Source: an uncultured Muribaculaceae bacterium (GTDB lineage Bacteria; Bacteroidota; Bacteroidia; Bacteroidales; Muribaculaceae). From it: a stretch of DNA of 64,000 bases. A model generated the notes under the pieces. It ran no database searches, was not told where the DNA came from, and saw only the letters and a list, made by a program, of their open reading frames with translations. The position numbers and the translations under genes were made by a program. Of the stretch, positions 8,571-17,536 are shown piece by piece. How positions within the stretch are numbered: the stretch's first letter is position 1; each line of letters starts with the position of its first letter. Location of the stretch: positions 14,222-78,221 of the forward strand of contig CAJTUF010000008.1 in the NCBI GenBank assembly GCA_910579675.1. Reading direction: 5' to 3'.

Positions 8571-9899
8571 ATGAATAGCACTCCGACTCCAGTGACCACC
8601 TTCCGGGGCCTTCTCGCCCTCTCTCCGGTGGCTGTTTTCCTTGCTCTTTACCTTGTGGTGTCGCTCGTCAAAGGTGATTTTTATGCCATGCCGGTGGCCG
8701 TGGCCCTCGCTGTGGGGTCGGCATGGGGCATAGTGCTGCTCCGTGGGCGCAGTCTTTCCGACCGCATAGGTGTGTTCTCGCGCTCGGCAGCCCATCCCGA
8801 CATCATCTACATGATATGGATCTTTATCCTTGCCGGAGCTTTTGCATCGGCCGCCAAGAGCATAGGGGCTATCGACGCCACTGTGGCTCTGACGCTAAGG
8901 GCCTTCCCTGGAGAGTGGATCATGCCTGGCCTGTTTGTGTCGGCCTGCATCATCTCGCTATCGATAGGCACTTCGGTGGGCACCGTAGTGGCCATCACTC
9001 CCCTGGCGGTGGAGATAGCGCGTGCGGCGGGCGACGAGTCGACCGTAGCCATGTTTGTTGCCGCAGTGATAGGCGGTGCGTTTTTCGGCGACAATCTGAG
9101 CTTCATATCCGACACCACAATTGCCTCGACCCGCACTCAGGGATGCTCGATGAGCGACAAGTTCAAGGCCAACATCTGGATCGTGGTGCCTGCTGCAATA
9201 ATCACCCTCTGCGTATATGTGGTGATAGGCCATGAGGCATCGGGCATCCCGGTGCCCGATGCGCCAAACGCTTGGCTCACCATTCCTTATCTCCTCATCC
9301 TCGCCACAGCCATAGCGGGCGTCAATGTGGTGGTGGTGCTCATGCTCGGCATTCTGGCAGCGCTCGTCACCGGAGTGGCGGCGGGCACCGCCGGCCTCAC
9401 CGCGATATGCGTGGCTATGGGCGAGGGAATCGACTCGATGGGCAATCTTATCGTGGTCACTCTTATGGCCGCCGGCCTCGTAGGGGTGGTCAAGACCCTC
9501 GGCGGCATCGACTTCCTCATCGACCGCCTGAGCCGCCGTGTCACCGGTCGCCGCGGAGCCCAGGCCTCGATCGCACTCCTTGCTGGCTCGGTCGATGTGT
9601 GTACCGCCAACAACACCGTGGCCATCCTCACTGTAGGCACCATCTCATCGACAATCGCACGCCGCTTCGGTGTCGACCCGCGCAAAAGCGCATCGCTGCT
9701 CGACACCGCCTCGTGCATAGCCCAGTGTCTGATTCCCTACGGCGCCCAGACCCTTATGGCCACCTCGCTGGCCGGCCTCACACCCGCCGCGCCATGGCCC
9801 TACCTCTACTATCCCTGGGCTCTGACCCTCGTCACCGCCCTCAGCATCATCTTCCTCTTTCCGCGCCGCCTCCGTGGCTCCCACCCCTCCGCGGTGTGA
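8571..9899 (+). CDS. nhaC: NhaC-family Na+/H+ antiporter
   Basis: A 442-residue polytopic inner-membrane protein with 10-12 hydrophobic segments. It carries the NhaC-family motif FFGDNLSFISDTTIASTRTQGC at residues ~180-203, whose buried Asp residues are expected to take part in cation/proton exchange. A second conserved stretch near the C-terminus, VDVCTANNTVAILTVG, fits the same family. The predicted role is sodium export and pH homeostasis. Related NhaC-fold members also carry malate/lactate or amino acids, so the ion is inferred from the family. It stands alone, divergent from the Pro/His-rich gene. Confidence 0.85.
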   Translation: MNSTPTPVTTFRGLLALSPVAVFLALYLVVSLVKGDFYAMPVAVALAVGSAWGIVLLRGRSLSDRIGVFSRSAAHPDIIYMIWIFILAGAFASAAKSIGAIDATVALTLRAFPGEWIMPGLFVSACIISLSIGTSVGTVVAITPLAVEIARAAGDESTVAMFVAAVIGGAFFGDNLSFISDTTIASTRTQGCSMSDKFKANIWIVVPAAIITLCVYVVIGHEASGIPVPDAPNAWLTIPYLLILATAIAGVNVVVVLMLGILAALVTGVAAGTAGLTAICVAMGEGIDSMGNLIVVTLMAAGLVGVVKTLGGIDFLIDRLSRRVTGRRGAQASIALLAGSVDVCTANNTVAILTVGTISSTIARRFGVDPRKSASLLDTASCIAQCLIPYGAQTLMATSLAGLTPAAPWPYLYYPWALTLVTALSIIFLFPRRLRGSHPSAV

Positions 9900-10031
9900 T
9901 CCGCCGCCACACTTCCATTGGATATAAATAGCGATTGGAAGTGGAGTTGAGAGGTCATATTAGTCGTAGAATGCCGTGCAGGGGATGTTAATTTTGGGCT
10001 CTAAAATGGCGAGAGTTACAAAATTAAGTAG

Positions 10032-10195
10032 TATATTTGCACGCTGAAAAAGCGACTGACCGCATCCGCGGGAGTACCCGACGATCCTTCGAGAGGAAGA
10101 TCGGGCACCTTCTGTGGCTGTTTATATACATGCAGGTCAGCCACATATATTGACGAAATAAATAATCAACCAATCAAAAATACCTTATTCCCGAC
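10032..10195 (+). promoter_or_regulatory. Promoter and structured ~150-nt leader of secDF
   Basis: TATATTTG at 10032-10039 predicts a start near 10046, leaving a leader of about 150 nt. That is long compared with other genes here. The leader can form CCCGA/TCGGG with an inner TCCT/AGGA helix (10078-10106), a TGTGGCTG (10113-10120) to CAGCCACA (10138-10145) hairpin, and an alternative CTGACC/GGTCAG pairing that would compete with it. No known riboswitch class was recognised. A regulatory leader is inference. Confidence 0.4.
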
Positions 10196-13090
10196 ATGCA
10201 AAGCAAAGGAAAATTAGGAAGTGTCGTAGCCGGCATCATAGCCATATTCCTGGTGCTCATCTGCCTGTTCTATCTCTCGTTTACCGTGGTGACCAATCAT
10301 CACGAGGCCAACGCTGAGAAGTTTGCGGCAGCCCAGAGCAACGGCGACACACGTTCCGACGCCTATCGAGTGGCCTACAAGAGCTACATCGACTCCATCG
10401 CCAAGGAGCCCGTCTACCTCGGTTATACTTTCAATGAAGTTCAGAAGCTCGGCGTAGGGCTGGGCCTTGACCTCAAGGGCGGCATGAACGTCACCCTTCA
10501 GGTATCGGTGCCCGACATCCTCCGCTCTATGGCCAATGCCGAAGGCAACCCTTACTTTGAAGCGGCTCTCCATGCCACCGACTCGGTGGTGCGCGCCACC
10601 AAGACCAACGACTATGTGGGCGCTTTCTGCCGCGAATACCGTCGCCTTGATCCCTCGGGCGACCTCACTGTGGTGTTCCGCGAGCAGACCAAGCGCGGCG
10701 ACAGTCCTGAGGCTGTGGAGCGCGCTCTCAAGCAGGAGGTAAAGGATCGCGTGAGCTCCTCGACCAATGTGCTCCGCTCCCGTATCGACCAGTTTGGTGT
10801 GGTATCGCCCAACATCCAGGAGCTTGAAAACGACGGTCAGATCCTTCTGGAGCTTCCCGGCGTGAAAGAGCACGACCGTGTGCGCGAACTCCTCAAGAGC
10901 TCGGCCAACCTCGAGTTTTACGAAACCTTCCCTCTGGCCGACTATCAGAACGCTATCGTGGAGCTTGACCGCGCAGTTGCCGCCGACTCCACCGGCGATG
11001 GCCGCGGCCTTTTCGCCCACTTCCTTCAGGTAGGCTCGCAGTATGATCCTATCGCCGTCGGCTCCGCCACCTCCATGGAGCGCGCCGCCATCGACTCCAT
11101 CATCTCGTCGGCAGCCGCCCGCCGCACCCTCCCGGGCAATCTCAAGCTGGCATGGCAGGTTAAGCCCCAGACCATAGAGATGACCGACACCGTGACCGGC
11201 CGCACCCGCAAGATCGACCTCTACACCCTCGTGGGTCTCCGCACCGTGGGCGGCAAGGCAACCCTTGCCGGCGACGTAGTGACCACCGCCTCCAACGAAT
11301 ACGACAATATGCAGGGCGGCAACTATGTGTCGATGTCGATGAAGCCCGACGCAGCCAAGATCTGGGCCCGCATGACCGCTGCCAATGTAGGCAAGCAGGT
11401 GGCCATCGTGCTCGACAATATGGTATATTCAGCCCCCAACGTGCAGAACGCCATCGAGGGAGGCCGCACCTCCATCACCGGCCACTTCTCGACCGATGAG
11501 GCAAAAGACCTTGCCAACGTGCTCAAGAGCGGTAAGATGGCTGCCAAGGTGGATATCATCTCCGACACCGTGATCGGCCCGTCGCTGGGTCAGCAGGCCA
11601 TTGAAGACGGCATGTGGTCGTTTGTGGTGGCTCTCGTGCTCCTCATGATCTTCATGATGCTGATCTACGGCGTGATCCCCGGCCTGATCGCCAACCTCGC
11701 CCTTATCTTCAACATCTTCTTTACCTTCGGTATCCTCGCTTCCTTCCAGGCAGTGCTCACCCTCTCGGGTATCGCAGGTATCGTGCTCGCCCTCGGTATG
11801 GCCGTCGACGCCAATGTGCTCATCTTCGAGCGCGCCAAGGAGGAGCTCCGCAATGGCAAGAATGTACGCACCGCGATAGCCGACGGCTACTCCAACGCCT
11901 TCTCGGCCATCTTCGACTCCAACCTCACTTCGGTGATCACCGCAGTGATCCTGCTTCTCTTCGGTACCGGCCCCATCAAGGGCTTCGCCACCACCCTCAT
12001 CATCGGTATCATCTGCTCGTTCTTCACCGCTGTATATCTCACCCGTCTGGTGTTTATCCTCTGCGCAAAGAGCAAGCCCTTCGAGAATCTTACCTTCACC
12101 ACGGCTATCTCGCGCCGCATGTTCACCAACACCCACATCAACTTCCTGGGTGCCCGCAAGAAGGCATTTGCCGTTGTGGCCGGTCTTATCGTGCTCGCCG
12201 TGATCAGCTTCTTTGTCCGTGGCCTCAACCAGGGCATCGACTTCTCGGGTGGCCGCAACTATGTGGTGCAGTTTGATCATCCCGTGAAGACCCACGAGCT
12301 TCAGGCCAAGCTGCAGCCCCTCTTCGAGGGCGCTCAGGTAGGTGTGATCACTATCGACGACGACACCAAGGTGCGTATCTCGACCAACTACAAGATTGAT
12401 TCAGATGAGGATAATGTCGATGATCAGATCACCGAGATCCTCTACAATGGTCTCAAATCTGAGATCGGCGATATGTCGATGACCGACTTCTCGACCACCA
12501 ATGAGAACATAGGCATCATGTCGTCGCAGAAGGTAGGTCCTACCGTGGCCAACGACATGCGCACCGACGCCGTTATAGCCGTGGTGCTCGCTCTCGCAGC
12601 CATGTTCCTCTACATCCTCATTCGTTTCCGCAACGTGGCCTTCTCGCTCGGCGCTCTCGCCGCTGTGGCATTCACCGCCTTCATGATCATCGGCTTCTAC
12701 TCCTTCTTCTGGGGCCTCTTCCCCTTCGCTATGGAGATCGACCAGTCGTTTATCGCCGCTATCCTTACCGTGATCGGTTATCAGATCAACGATACCGTGG
12801 TAGTGTTTGACCGTGTGCGCGAAAATGTGGGCCTCTATCCCAAGCAGGACTTCGGCACCACTATCAACAGCTCGATCAACTCCACACTCGGTCGTACGGT
12901 GATGACCTCTGCCACCACCCTTCTGGTGCTCCTCTGCATCTTCATCCTCGGTGGCGACGCCATCCGCTCCTTCACCTTCGCTATGATCTTCGGTGTGGTG
13001 CTCGGCACCCTCGCCACCATCTACGTGGCCGCCCCCGTGGCTTACCTCACCGACTCACGCCGCAACGCCAAGGCCGCCCGCCGCGCCTGA
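10196..13090 (+). CDS. secDF: Protein translocase subunit SecDF (fused SecD-SecF)
   Basis: A 964-residue RND-type membrane protein that uses proton flow to help SecYEG finish protein export. The SecD half (~1-640) has an N-terminal TM, GLDLKGGMNVTL, a large periplasmic domain, and GMAVDANVLIFERAKEE in TM4. The SecF half (~660-964) has the IDFSGGRNY motif and GYQINDTVVVFDRVREN. The fusion is the usual Bacteroidetes form. Start by the only nearby ATG, preceded by a long structured leader. A terminator follows at 13151. Downstream lptE and secG point to an envelope-biogenesis block. Confidence 0.97.
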   Translation: MQSKGKLGSVVAGIIAIFLVLICLFYLSFTVVTNHHEANAEKFAAAQSNGDTRSDAYRVAYKSYIDSIAKEPVYLGYTFNEVQKLGVGLGLDLKGGMNVTLQVSVPDILRSMANAEGNPYFEAALHATDSVVRATKTNDYVGAFCREYRRLDPSGDLTVVFREQTKRGDSPEAVERALKQEVKDRVSSSTNVLRSRIDQFGVVSPNIQELENDGQILLELPGVKEHDRVRELLKSSANLEFYETFPLADYQNAIVELDRAVAADSTGDGRGLFAHFLQVGSQYDPIAVGSATSMERAAIDSIISSAAARRTLPGNLKLAWQVKPQTIEMTDTVTGRTRKIDLYTLVGLRTVGGKATLAGDVVTTASNEYDNMQGGNYVSMSMKPDAAKIWARMTAANVGKQVAIVLDNMVYSAPNVQNAIEGGRTSITGHFSTDEAKDLANVLKSGKMAAKVDIISDTVIGPSLGQQAIEDGMWSFVVALVLLMIFMMLIYGVIPGLIANLALIFNIFFTFGILASFQAVLTLSGIAGIVLALGMAVDANVLIFERAKEELRNGKNVRTAIADGYSNAFSAIFDSNLTSVITAVILLLFGTGPIKGFATTLIIGIICSFFTAVYLTRLVFILCAKSKPFENLTFTTAISRRMFTNTHINFLGARKKAFAVVAGLIVLAVISFFVRGLNQGIDFSGGRNYVVQFDHPVKTHELQAKLQPLFEGAQVGVITIDDDTKVRISTNYKIDSDEDNVDDQITEILYNGLKSEIGDMSMTDFSTTNENIGIMSSQKVGPTVANDMRTDAVIAVVLALAAMFLYILIRFRNVAFSLGALAAVAFTAFMIIGFYSFFWGLFPFAMEIDQSFIAAILTVIGYQINDTVVVFDRVRENVGLYPKQDFGTTINSSINSTLGRTVMTSATTLLVLLCIFILGGDAIRSFTFAMIFGVVLGTLATIYVAAPVAYLTDSRRNAKAARRA

Positions 13091-13150
13091 TCGTAGCTGT
13101 GCCCTAAGCAGCGACTAACCCCGCAACATAACTCTGCTTATTATTATAAT

Positions 13151-13190
13151 GCGCCCCGACAGCCATATGGTTGCCGGGGCGCTGCTTTTT
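13151..13190 (+). terminator. Intrinsic terminator after secDF
   Basis: GCGCCCCG (13151-13158) pairs with CGGGGCGC (13175-13182), with inner CAGCC/GGTTG pairs, followed by TGCTTTTT. Confidence 0.85.
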
Positions 13191-13226
13191 AGCATCCGGG
13201 TTGAGTGCTGACAGTGATTTTTTATG

Positions 13227-13234
13227 TACCTTTG
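13227..13234 (+). promoter_or_regulatory. -7 promoter element of the lptE operon
   Basis: TACCTTTG with a TTG about 23 nt upstream. It lies 51 nt before the lptE ATG at 13286 and downstream of the GTG that would give a longer frame, so the shorter start is preferred. Confidence 0.55.
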
Positions 13235-13285
13235 CATATTAAAAGCAATGCCAACCACAATCTCCATTTTACTCCCCGACTTCAT

Positions 13286-13798
13286 ATGCGCCGACTGATA
13301 CTCAGCCTCACCATAGTGTTGCTCCCTCTCCTGCTTGGTGGATGCCGCTTCAGCTGGACACTCAATGGCGCCGCCCTCGACTATAATGTCTACAAGACGG
13401 TGTCGATAGCCAATTTCCCTATCCGTACAGCTCTGGTATATCCGCCGTTGCAGACCATCTTTGAGAATGAGCTGCTCAACTATGTGTCGCGCAACACGCG
13501 CCTTCAGGTGATCGATCCTCCGGCCGACATCCAGATCGAAGGCGAGATCACCGGCTATGAGCTCACCCCGCAGGCAGTGACGCAGGATGCTCTCGCATCG
13601 CAGACCCGCCTCACCATACGCGTACATGTGATCTATACCGACAATAAGGTGCCCGACAAGAGCTTCGATCAGGATTTCTCGGCCTATAAGGACTTCGACT
13701 CCAGCGAGATGCTCACCGATGTTCAGGACAATCTGTGCCAGCTCATATCGGAAGACCTTGTGATACAGATCTTCAATGCCACTCTCGGCGATTGGTAA
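13286..13798 (+). CDS. lptE: LPS-assembly lipoprotein LptE
   Basis: A 170-residue outer-membrane lipoprotein. The signal peptide MRRLILSLTIVLLPLLLGGC ends in a lipobox (LLGGC). The mature part has the Bacteroidetes LptE pattern: GAALDYNVYKTVSIANFPIRTALVYPP near the start, a long central helix and the two-strand mid-section IQIEGEITGYELTPQ. LptE plugs the LptD barrel that inserts lipopolysaccharide. The ATG at 13286 was chosen for the signal peptide and promoter. It is followed by a TPR-like gene and secG on the same strand, a common Bacteroidales order. Confidence 0.88.
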   Translation: MRRLILSLTIVLLPLLLGGCRFSWTLNGAALDYNVYKTVSIANFPIRTALVYPPLQTIFENELLNYVSRNTRLQVIDPPADIQIEGEITGYELTPQAVTQDALASQTRLTIRVHVIYTDNKVPDKSFDQDFSAYKDFDSSEMLTDVQDNLCQLISEDLVIQIFNATLGDW

Positions 13799-13837
13799 TC
13801 TCCCACCACCCATCCTTTTTATTCCTATCCCGACACA

Positions 13838-14716
13838 ATGACCCAAAGCGAGTCGACCCAAAGCGAGTCTGCCGCATCTATGCTGCGACGCCTGCTCACC
13901 GAGCCCGGGGCCTGCCCTACGGCCCGGGAGGTGGCTCTTCTCGCCGATGCCTATCCTTACCTTGCCGTACCTGCGGCCATGAGGCTCAAGCGTGCTCCGG
14001 TGGCATCGGTGACCGCTGATGAGCGGGCCTGGCTTACGGCGCGTGTGGCCACAACTGCTCCCGACCGCGCCACACTCTTCCGCCTTACGGATCCCGATGG
14101 GGCTCTCCTCGGCAACTTCATGCCCGCCGAGACGCCCGCTCCCCCCACCGCCACCAGCACCGACTCGGCCATCGACACCTTTCTTGAGCGCTACGGCCGC
14201 ATGAGCGAGCATGAGGAGGCTCTGCTCGAGAAGATGATATTCAATCCGGTGCCCGACGACTATGCGGCACTTTTAATGCGTGAGGATCAAGGGGACGCTC
14301 CCTCCGACTCTCCCGCAGCCGAAGCGGCAGCCTCTCCCCGCTCCGATGCACAGGACAAGCTGCTCGACGCATTTCTGGCCACCGACCACGCCTTTACTGT
14401 CGACGAGCCTGAGGAGGCAGCAACAGATCGGAGCCGCCCCGAGCCCCAGCCGTCGAAAACGGCCGATCAGCCTCGGATTGCAACACCTTCCGTACCTGTA
14501 GCTTCGCCGGCTCCATCGTCGTCGCTCAGCGAGAGTCTGGCCCGAATCTACATCAAAAAAGGGCGTTACGACAAAGCCTATGACATTATTCACGCTCTTA
14601 GCTTGAATAATCCAAAAAAAAGTGTTTACTTTGCAGACCAATTGCGCTTTCTGCAAAAACTCATGCTCAATCAGCGCTACGCCACCGCGCGGCGCGAAGG
14701 GCAATCCAAACCGTAA
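13838..14716 (+). CDS. Conserved hypothetical protein with C-terminal TPR-like segment
   Basis: A 292-residue protein of unknown function found between lptE and secG. There is no signal peptide. Residues 1-150 are Ala-rich helices. Residues ~150-235 are acidic, Ser/Pro-rich and probably disordered. The last 55 residues (SLARIYIKKGRYDKAYDIIHALSLNNPKKSVYFADQLRFL) read as a tetratricopeptide-type helical hairpin and are the most conserved-looking part. Its position suggests a cytoplasmic accessory to envelope assembly or secretion. This is inference from context only. The spacing to secG is 17 bp, so cotranscription is likely. Confidence 0.7.
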   Translation: MTQSESTQSESAASMLRRLLTEPGACPTAREVALLADAYPYLAVPAAMRLKRAPVASVTADERAWLTARVATTAPDRATLFRLTDPDGALLGNFMPAETPAPPTATSTDSAIDTFLERYGRMSEHEEALLEKMIFNPVPDDYAALLMREDQGDAPSDSPAAEAAASPRSDAQDKLLDAFLATDHAFTVDEPEEAATDRSRPEPQPSKTADQPRIATPSVPVASPAPSSSLSESLARIYIKKGRYDKAYDIIHALSLNNPKKSVYFADQLRFLQKLMLNQRYATARREGQSKP

Positions 14717-14733
14717 TCACTACATTTTAAGCT

Positions 14734-15117
14734 ATGTATATCCTTCTTATTGTTCTTACTCTCATCGCAGCTCTGCTGATGATCGGCGTAGTGCTCATCC
14801 AGAAGTCGAAGGGCGGCGGCCTCTCGTCGTCGTTTGCCGGCTCAAACCAGATCATGGGTGTGCGCCGCACCAACAGCTTCATCGAGAAGGTGACCTGGAT
14901 CCTCGCTGCCGCTATCTGCGTGTTTGCCATCCTCTCCACTTTCTTCATGCCCAACTCCGTTGCCACCTCAGGTCCCCGCGTGAAGGCTCCCGCAGCCATT
15001 GAGCAGAGCGCTGCCGGATATGACAGCCAGCTCCCTGCTGCCACCACCGAGGCACCCGCCACTGAGGCCACTGAGGCACCTGCCCCCGAGGCACCCGCTG
15101 AGGCACCTGCCGAGTAA
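14734..15117 (+). CDS. secG: Preprotein translocase subunit SecG
   Basis: A 127-residue protein with two TM helices (~1-22 and ~53-73) separated by the SecG loop IQKSKGGGLSSSFAGSNQIMGVRR. SecG is the small accessory subunit of SecYEG. The C-terminal ~50 residues are an Ala/Pro/Glu/Thr-rich tail with ATEAPA-like repeats, common in Bacteroidetes SecG and likely disordered. It is the last gene of the lptE-secG group; a terminator follows at 15148. Confidence 0.93.
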   Translation: MYILLIVLTLIAALLMIGVVLIQKSKGGGLSSSFAGSNQIMGVRRTNSFIEKVTWILAAAICVFAILSTFFMPNSVATSGPRVKAPAAIEQSAAGYDSQLPAATTEAPATEATEAPAPEAPAEAPAE

Positions 15118-15147
15118 GCAATATCCACCACTATTCCCCCCATCTAC

Positions 15148-15190
15148 GGGAGCATAGCCGGGCCAATCCAGTCCGCGCCATGCTCCCTTT
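15148..15190 (+). terminator. Intrinsic terminator after secG
   Basis: GGGAGCAT (15148-15155) pairs with ATGCTCCC (15180-15187) followed by TTTGG. It also shows that an ATG at 15180 lies in the terminator and is not the comM start. Confidence 0.7.
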
Positions 15191-15251
15191 GGTCGTTCGG
15201 GCTATCTCTTTTCCTCTTACCCCACATCTATCCACCCCATTCTGCCTTAAT

Positions 15252-16820
15252 ATGCTTGTCAAAGTGTTTGGAGCCGCCCTGCAGGGCATAGATGCCATAT
15301 TGGTCACCATCGAGGTGTCGGTGGTGCGTGGCGCATCGTTCAACATGGTAGGCCTCCCCGACGCGGCGGTCAAGGAGAGCTATCAGCGTGTGATGACTGC
15401 CATCCAGCAGACAGGCATAGAGGGGCCGAGGCGGCGCGTGGTGGTCAATCTTTCGCCGGCCGACGTGAGGAAAGAGGGCTCGGCATTCGATCTGCCCATC
15501 GCTGTGGGGCTTCTCGCTGGCGATGAGAAGATGCCCTCGGGCGCGCTGGCCGATTATCTCATCATGGGTGAGCTTAGTCTCGACGGCACACTGCTCCCCA
15601 TCTCAGGAGCGCTCCCAATGGCCATAAAGGCGCGTGAGCTCGGCTTCAAGGGGATGATAGTGCCCGAGAGCAATGCCACTGAGGCCGCCGTGGTCAACAA
15701 TCTCAAGGTCTATGGGCTGCACTCGCTTCGCGAAGTGGTTGATTTCCTTTCCGGCACGCTCGACATTGAGCCCACAGTGGTCGACACCCGCTCCGAATTT
15801 GCCCGCTCCTCCACCATCTTTGAGGTCGATTTTGCTGAAGTCAAGGGGCAGGAGACTGTGAAACGTGCGTTTGAGGTGGCGTGTGCCGGAGGCCACAACA
15901 TACTTCTCGTCGGCCCTCCCGGCTCTGGCAAATCAATGATGGCCAAGCGTCTGCCCACCATCATGCCCCCCTTCACCCTTGCTGAAGCGCTCGAGACCAC
16001 CAAGATCCACTCGGTGGCGGGCAGGCTGAGACGCGGCTCCCGGCTCATGACCCAGCGCCCCTTCCGTGCGCCCCACCACACCATCTCGCCAGTGGCCCTC
16101 GTGGGCGGAGGCTCCAACCCCCGTCCGGGCGAGATCTCGCTGGCCCACAACGGAGTGCTTTTTCTTGACGAGTTTCCCGAATTTCCGCGCACGGTACTCG
16201 AAGTGCTCCGTCAGCCGCTCGAAGACCGCCACATCTCCATATCGAGGGCGCGCTACTCGATCGACTATCCCGCCGGATTCATGCTCGTGGCCAGCATGAA
16301 CCCATGCCCGTGTGGCTACTACAATCATCCCACCAAGGCGTGCAGCTGTCCGCCCGGAGCAGTGAGCAAATATCTCGCGCGCATCTCCGGGCCGCTCCTC
16401 GACCGCATCGATCTTCAGGTGGAGATACTACCCGTGGCGTTCGACGATCTGGCGCAGACAGCGCCGGGCGAGCCGAGCAGCGGCATCCGCGACCGTGTGT
16501 GCCGCGCACGCGCCGTGCAGCAGGCGCGTTTTGCATCAGAGCCGGGCATCCACTGCAACGCGCAGATGACCTCGCGCCTCATCGCCACCTACGCCCCTCT
16601 CACCGACCAGTGCCGGGCCATACTCAAGGCCGCCATGGAAAAATTTGACATGAGCGCCCGTGCCTACGACCGCATCATCAAAGTGGCGCGCACGATAGCC
16701 GACCTCGACGGCTCGGAGGCCATCGCTCCGCAGCATATCAAGGAAGCGATAGGCTACCGGAGCCTCGACCGCTCATCGTGGGGACAGCAGGTGCCCGGGC
16801 TCGATCCGCTGCCGTTCTGA
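15252..16820 (+). CDS. YifB/ComM family Mg-chelatase-like AAA+ ATPase
   Basis: A 522-residue cytoplasmic protein. The N-terminal domain (VKVFGAALQGIDAILVTIEV, GLPDAAVKESYQRV) is the ChlI-like/Lon-substrate-like fold of this family. A Walker A GPPGSGKSMMAKRL lies near residue 220, with Walker B VLFLDEFPEF. A four-Cys zinc-like insert NPCPCGYYNHPTKACSCPPG follows near residue 350, then the C-terminal helical domain. ComM is a branch-migration helicase that widens integration of donor DNA during natural transformation; in non-transformable bacteria the role is less clear. The start at 15252 was chosen because the longer ATG sits in the secG terminator. Confidence 0.92.
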   Translation: MLVKVFGAALQGIDAILVTIEVSVVRGASFNMVGLPDAAVKESYQRVMTAIQQTGIEGPRRRVVVNLSPADVRKEGSAFDLPIAVGLLAGDEKMPSGALADYLIMGELSLDGTLLPISGALPMAIKARELGFKGMIVPESNATEAAVVNNLKVYGLHSLREVVDFLSGTLDIEPTVVDTRSEFARSSTIFEVDFAEVKGQETVKRAFEVACAGGHNILLVGPPGSGKSMMAKRLPTIMPPFTLAEALETTKIHSVAGRLRRGSRLMTQRPFRAPHHTISPVALVGGGSNPRPGEISLAHNGVLFLDEFPEFPRTVLEVLRQPLEDRHISISRARYSIDYPAGFMLVASMNPCPCGYYNHPTKACSCPPGAVSKYLARISGPLLDRIDLQVEILPVAFDDLAQTAPGEPSSGIRDRVCRARAVQQARFASEPGIHCNAQMTSRLIATYAPLTDQCRAILKAAMEKFDMSARAYDRIIKVARTIADLDGSEAIAPQHIKEAIGYRSLDRSSWGQQVPGLDPLPF

Positions 16821-16881
16821 GCCTGCAAATAGGGTCGGGGCCATTCAACCCCACGGTCACGATTGTTGTTTATCATGTACT

Positions 16882-17448
16882 ATGAAAACAATAATCAATA
16901 CTTCAGTACCTGATTTCGCCGTCGAGGCATATACCGACGGCCAGTTCAAGACAATTTCACGCGCCGACACCCTCGGGCGCTGGGCCGTTTATTTCTTCTA
17001 TCCCGCCGACTTCACATTTGTGTGTCCTACCGAGCTGGAAGATATGGCCGACGCCTATGAAAAGTTCAAGGAGCTCGGCGTGGAGGTATATGCGGTGTCG
17101 ACCGACTCGCAATTCTCCCATAAGGCATGGCACGACTCGTCGGCAGCTATCTCCAAGGTGAAATTCCCGATGCTCGCCGATAAGACCGGCTATCTGTCGG
17201 AGGCTTTCGGAGTGCTCGACCCCGAATCGTTCATGGCCTACCGCGGCACATTCGTGGCCAATCCCGAAGGCAAAATCAAGATTGCCGAGATCAACGACAA
17301 CGGCATCGGACGTAACGCCGACGAGCTCCTCCGCCGCATCGAGGCCGCACAATTTGTGGCCGAACACGGCGATCAGGTTTGTCCCGCCCGCTGGCGTCCC
17401 GGAGCTTCAACCCTGAAGCCCGGCATCGACCTCGTAGGAAAGATATAA
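16882..17448 (+). CDS. ahpC: Alkyl hydroperoxide reductase subunit C (2-Cys peroxiredoxin)
   Basis: A 188-residue cytosolic peroxiredoxin that reduces hydrogen peroxide and organic hydroperoxides. The peroxidatic Cys48 is in FTFVCPTELE and the resolving Cys167 is in HGDQVCPARW. The length and C-terminal TLKPGIDLVGKI fit AhpC exactly. Its usual reductase AhpF is not in this window downstream; a terminator follows at once, so reduction must come from elsewhere. No TAnnTTTG element was seen in the 61 bp before the ATG, so readthrough from the ComM-type gene or a different promoter class is possible. Confidence 0.97.
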   Translation: MKTIINTSVPDFAVEAYTDGQFKTISRADTLGRWAVYFFYPADFTFVCPTELEDMADAYEKFKELGVEVYAVSTDSQFSHKAWHDSSAAISKVKFPMLADKTGYLSEAFGVLDPESFMAYRGTFVANPEGKIKIAEINDNGIGRNADELLRRIEAAQFVAEHGDQVCPARWRPGASTLKPGIDLVGKI

Positions 17449-17469
17449 TTCTAACCATGAGCAGCGCAT

Positions 17470-17505
17470 CCGGCCATGAAGACCCCGATCGGTCTTCATG
17501 GCCGG
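17470..17505. terminator. Bidirectional terminator between ahpC and the outer-membrane receptor
   Basis: A perfect 15-bp stem (17470-17484 with 17491-17505) with a 6-nt loop lies between convergent genes. Confidence 0.85.
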
Positions 17506-17536
17506 AATTTCTGTTTGCCCAAAATACTGTCTCGCC

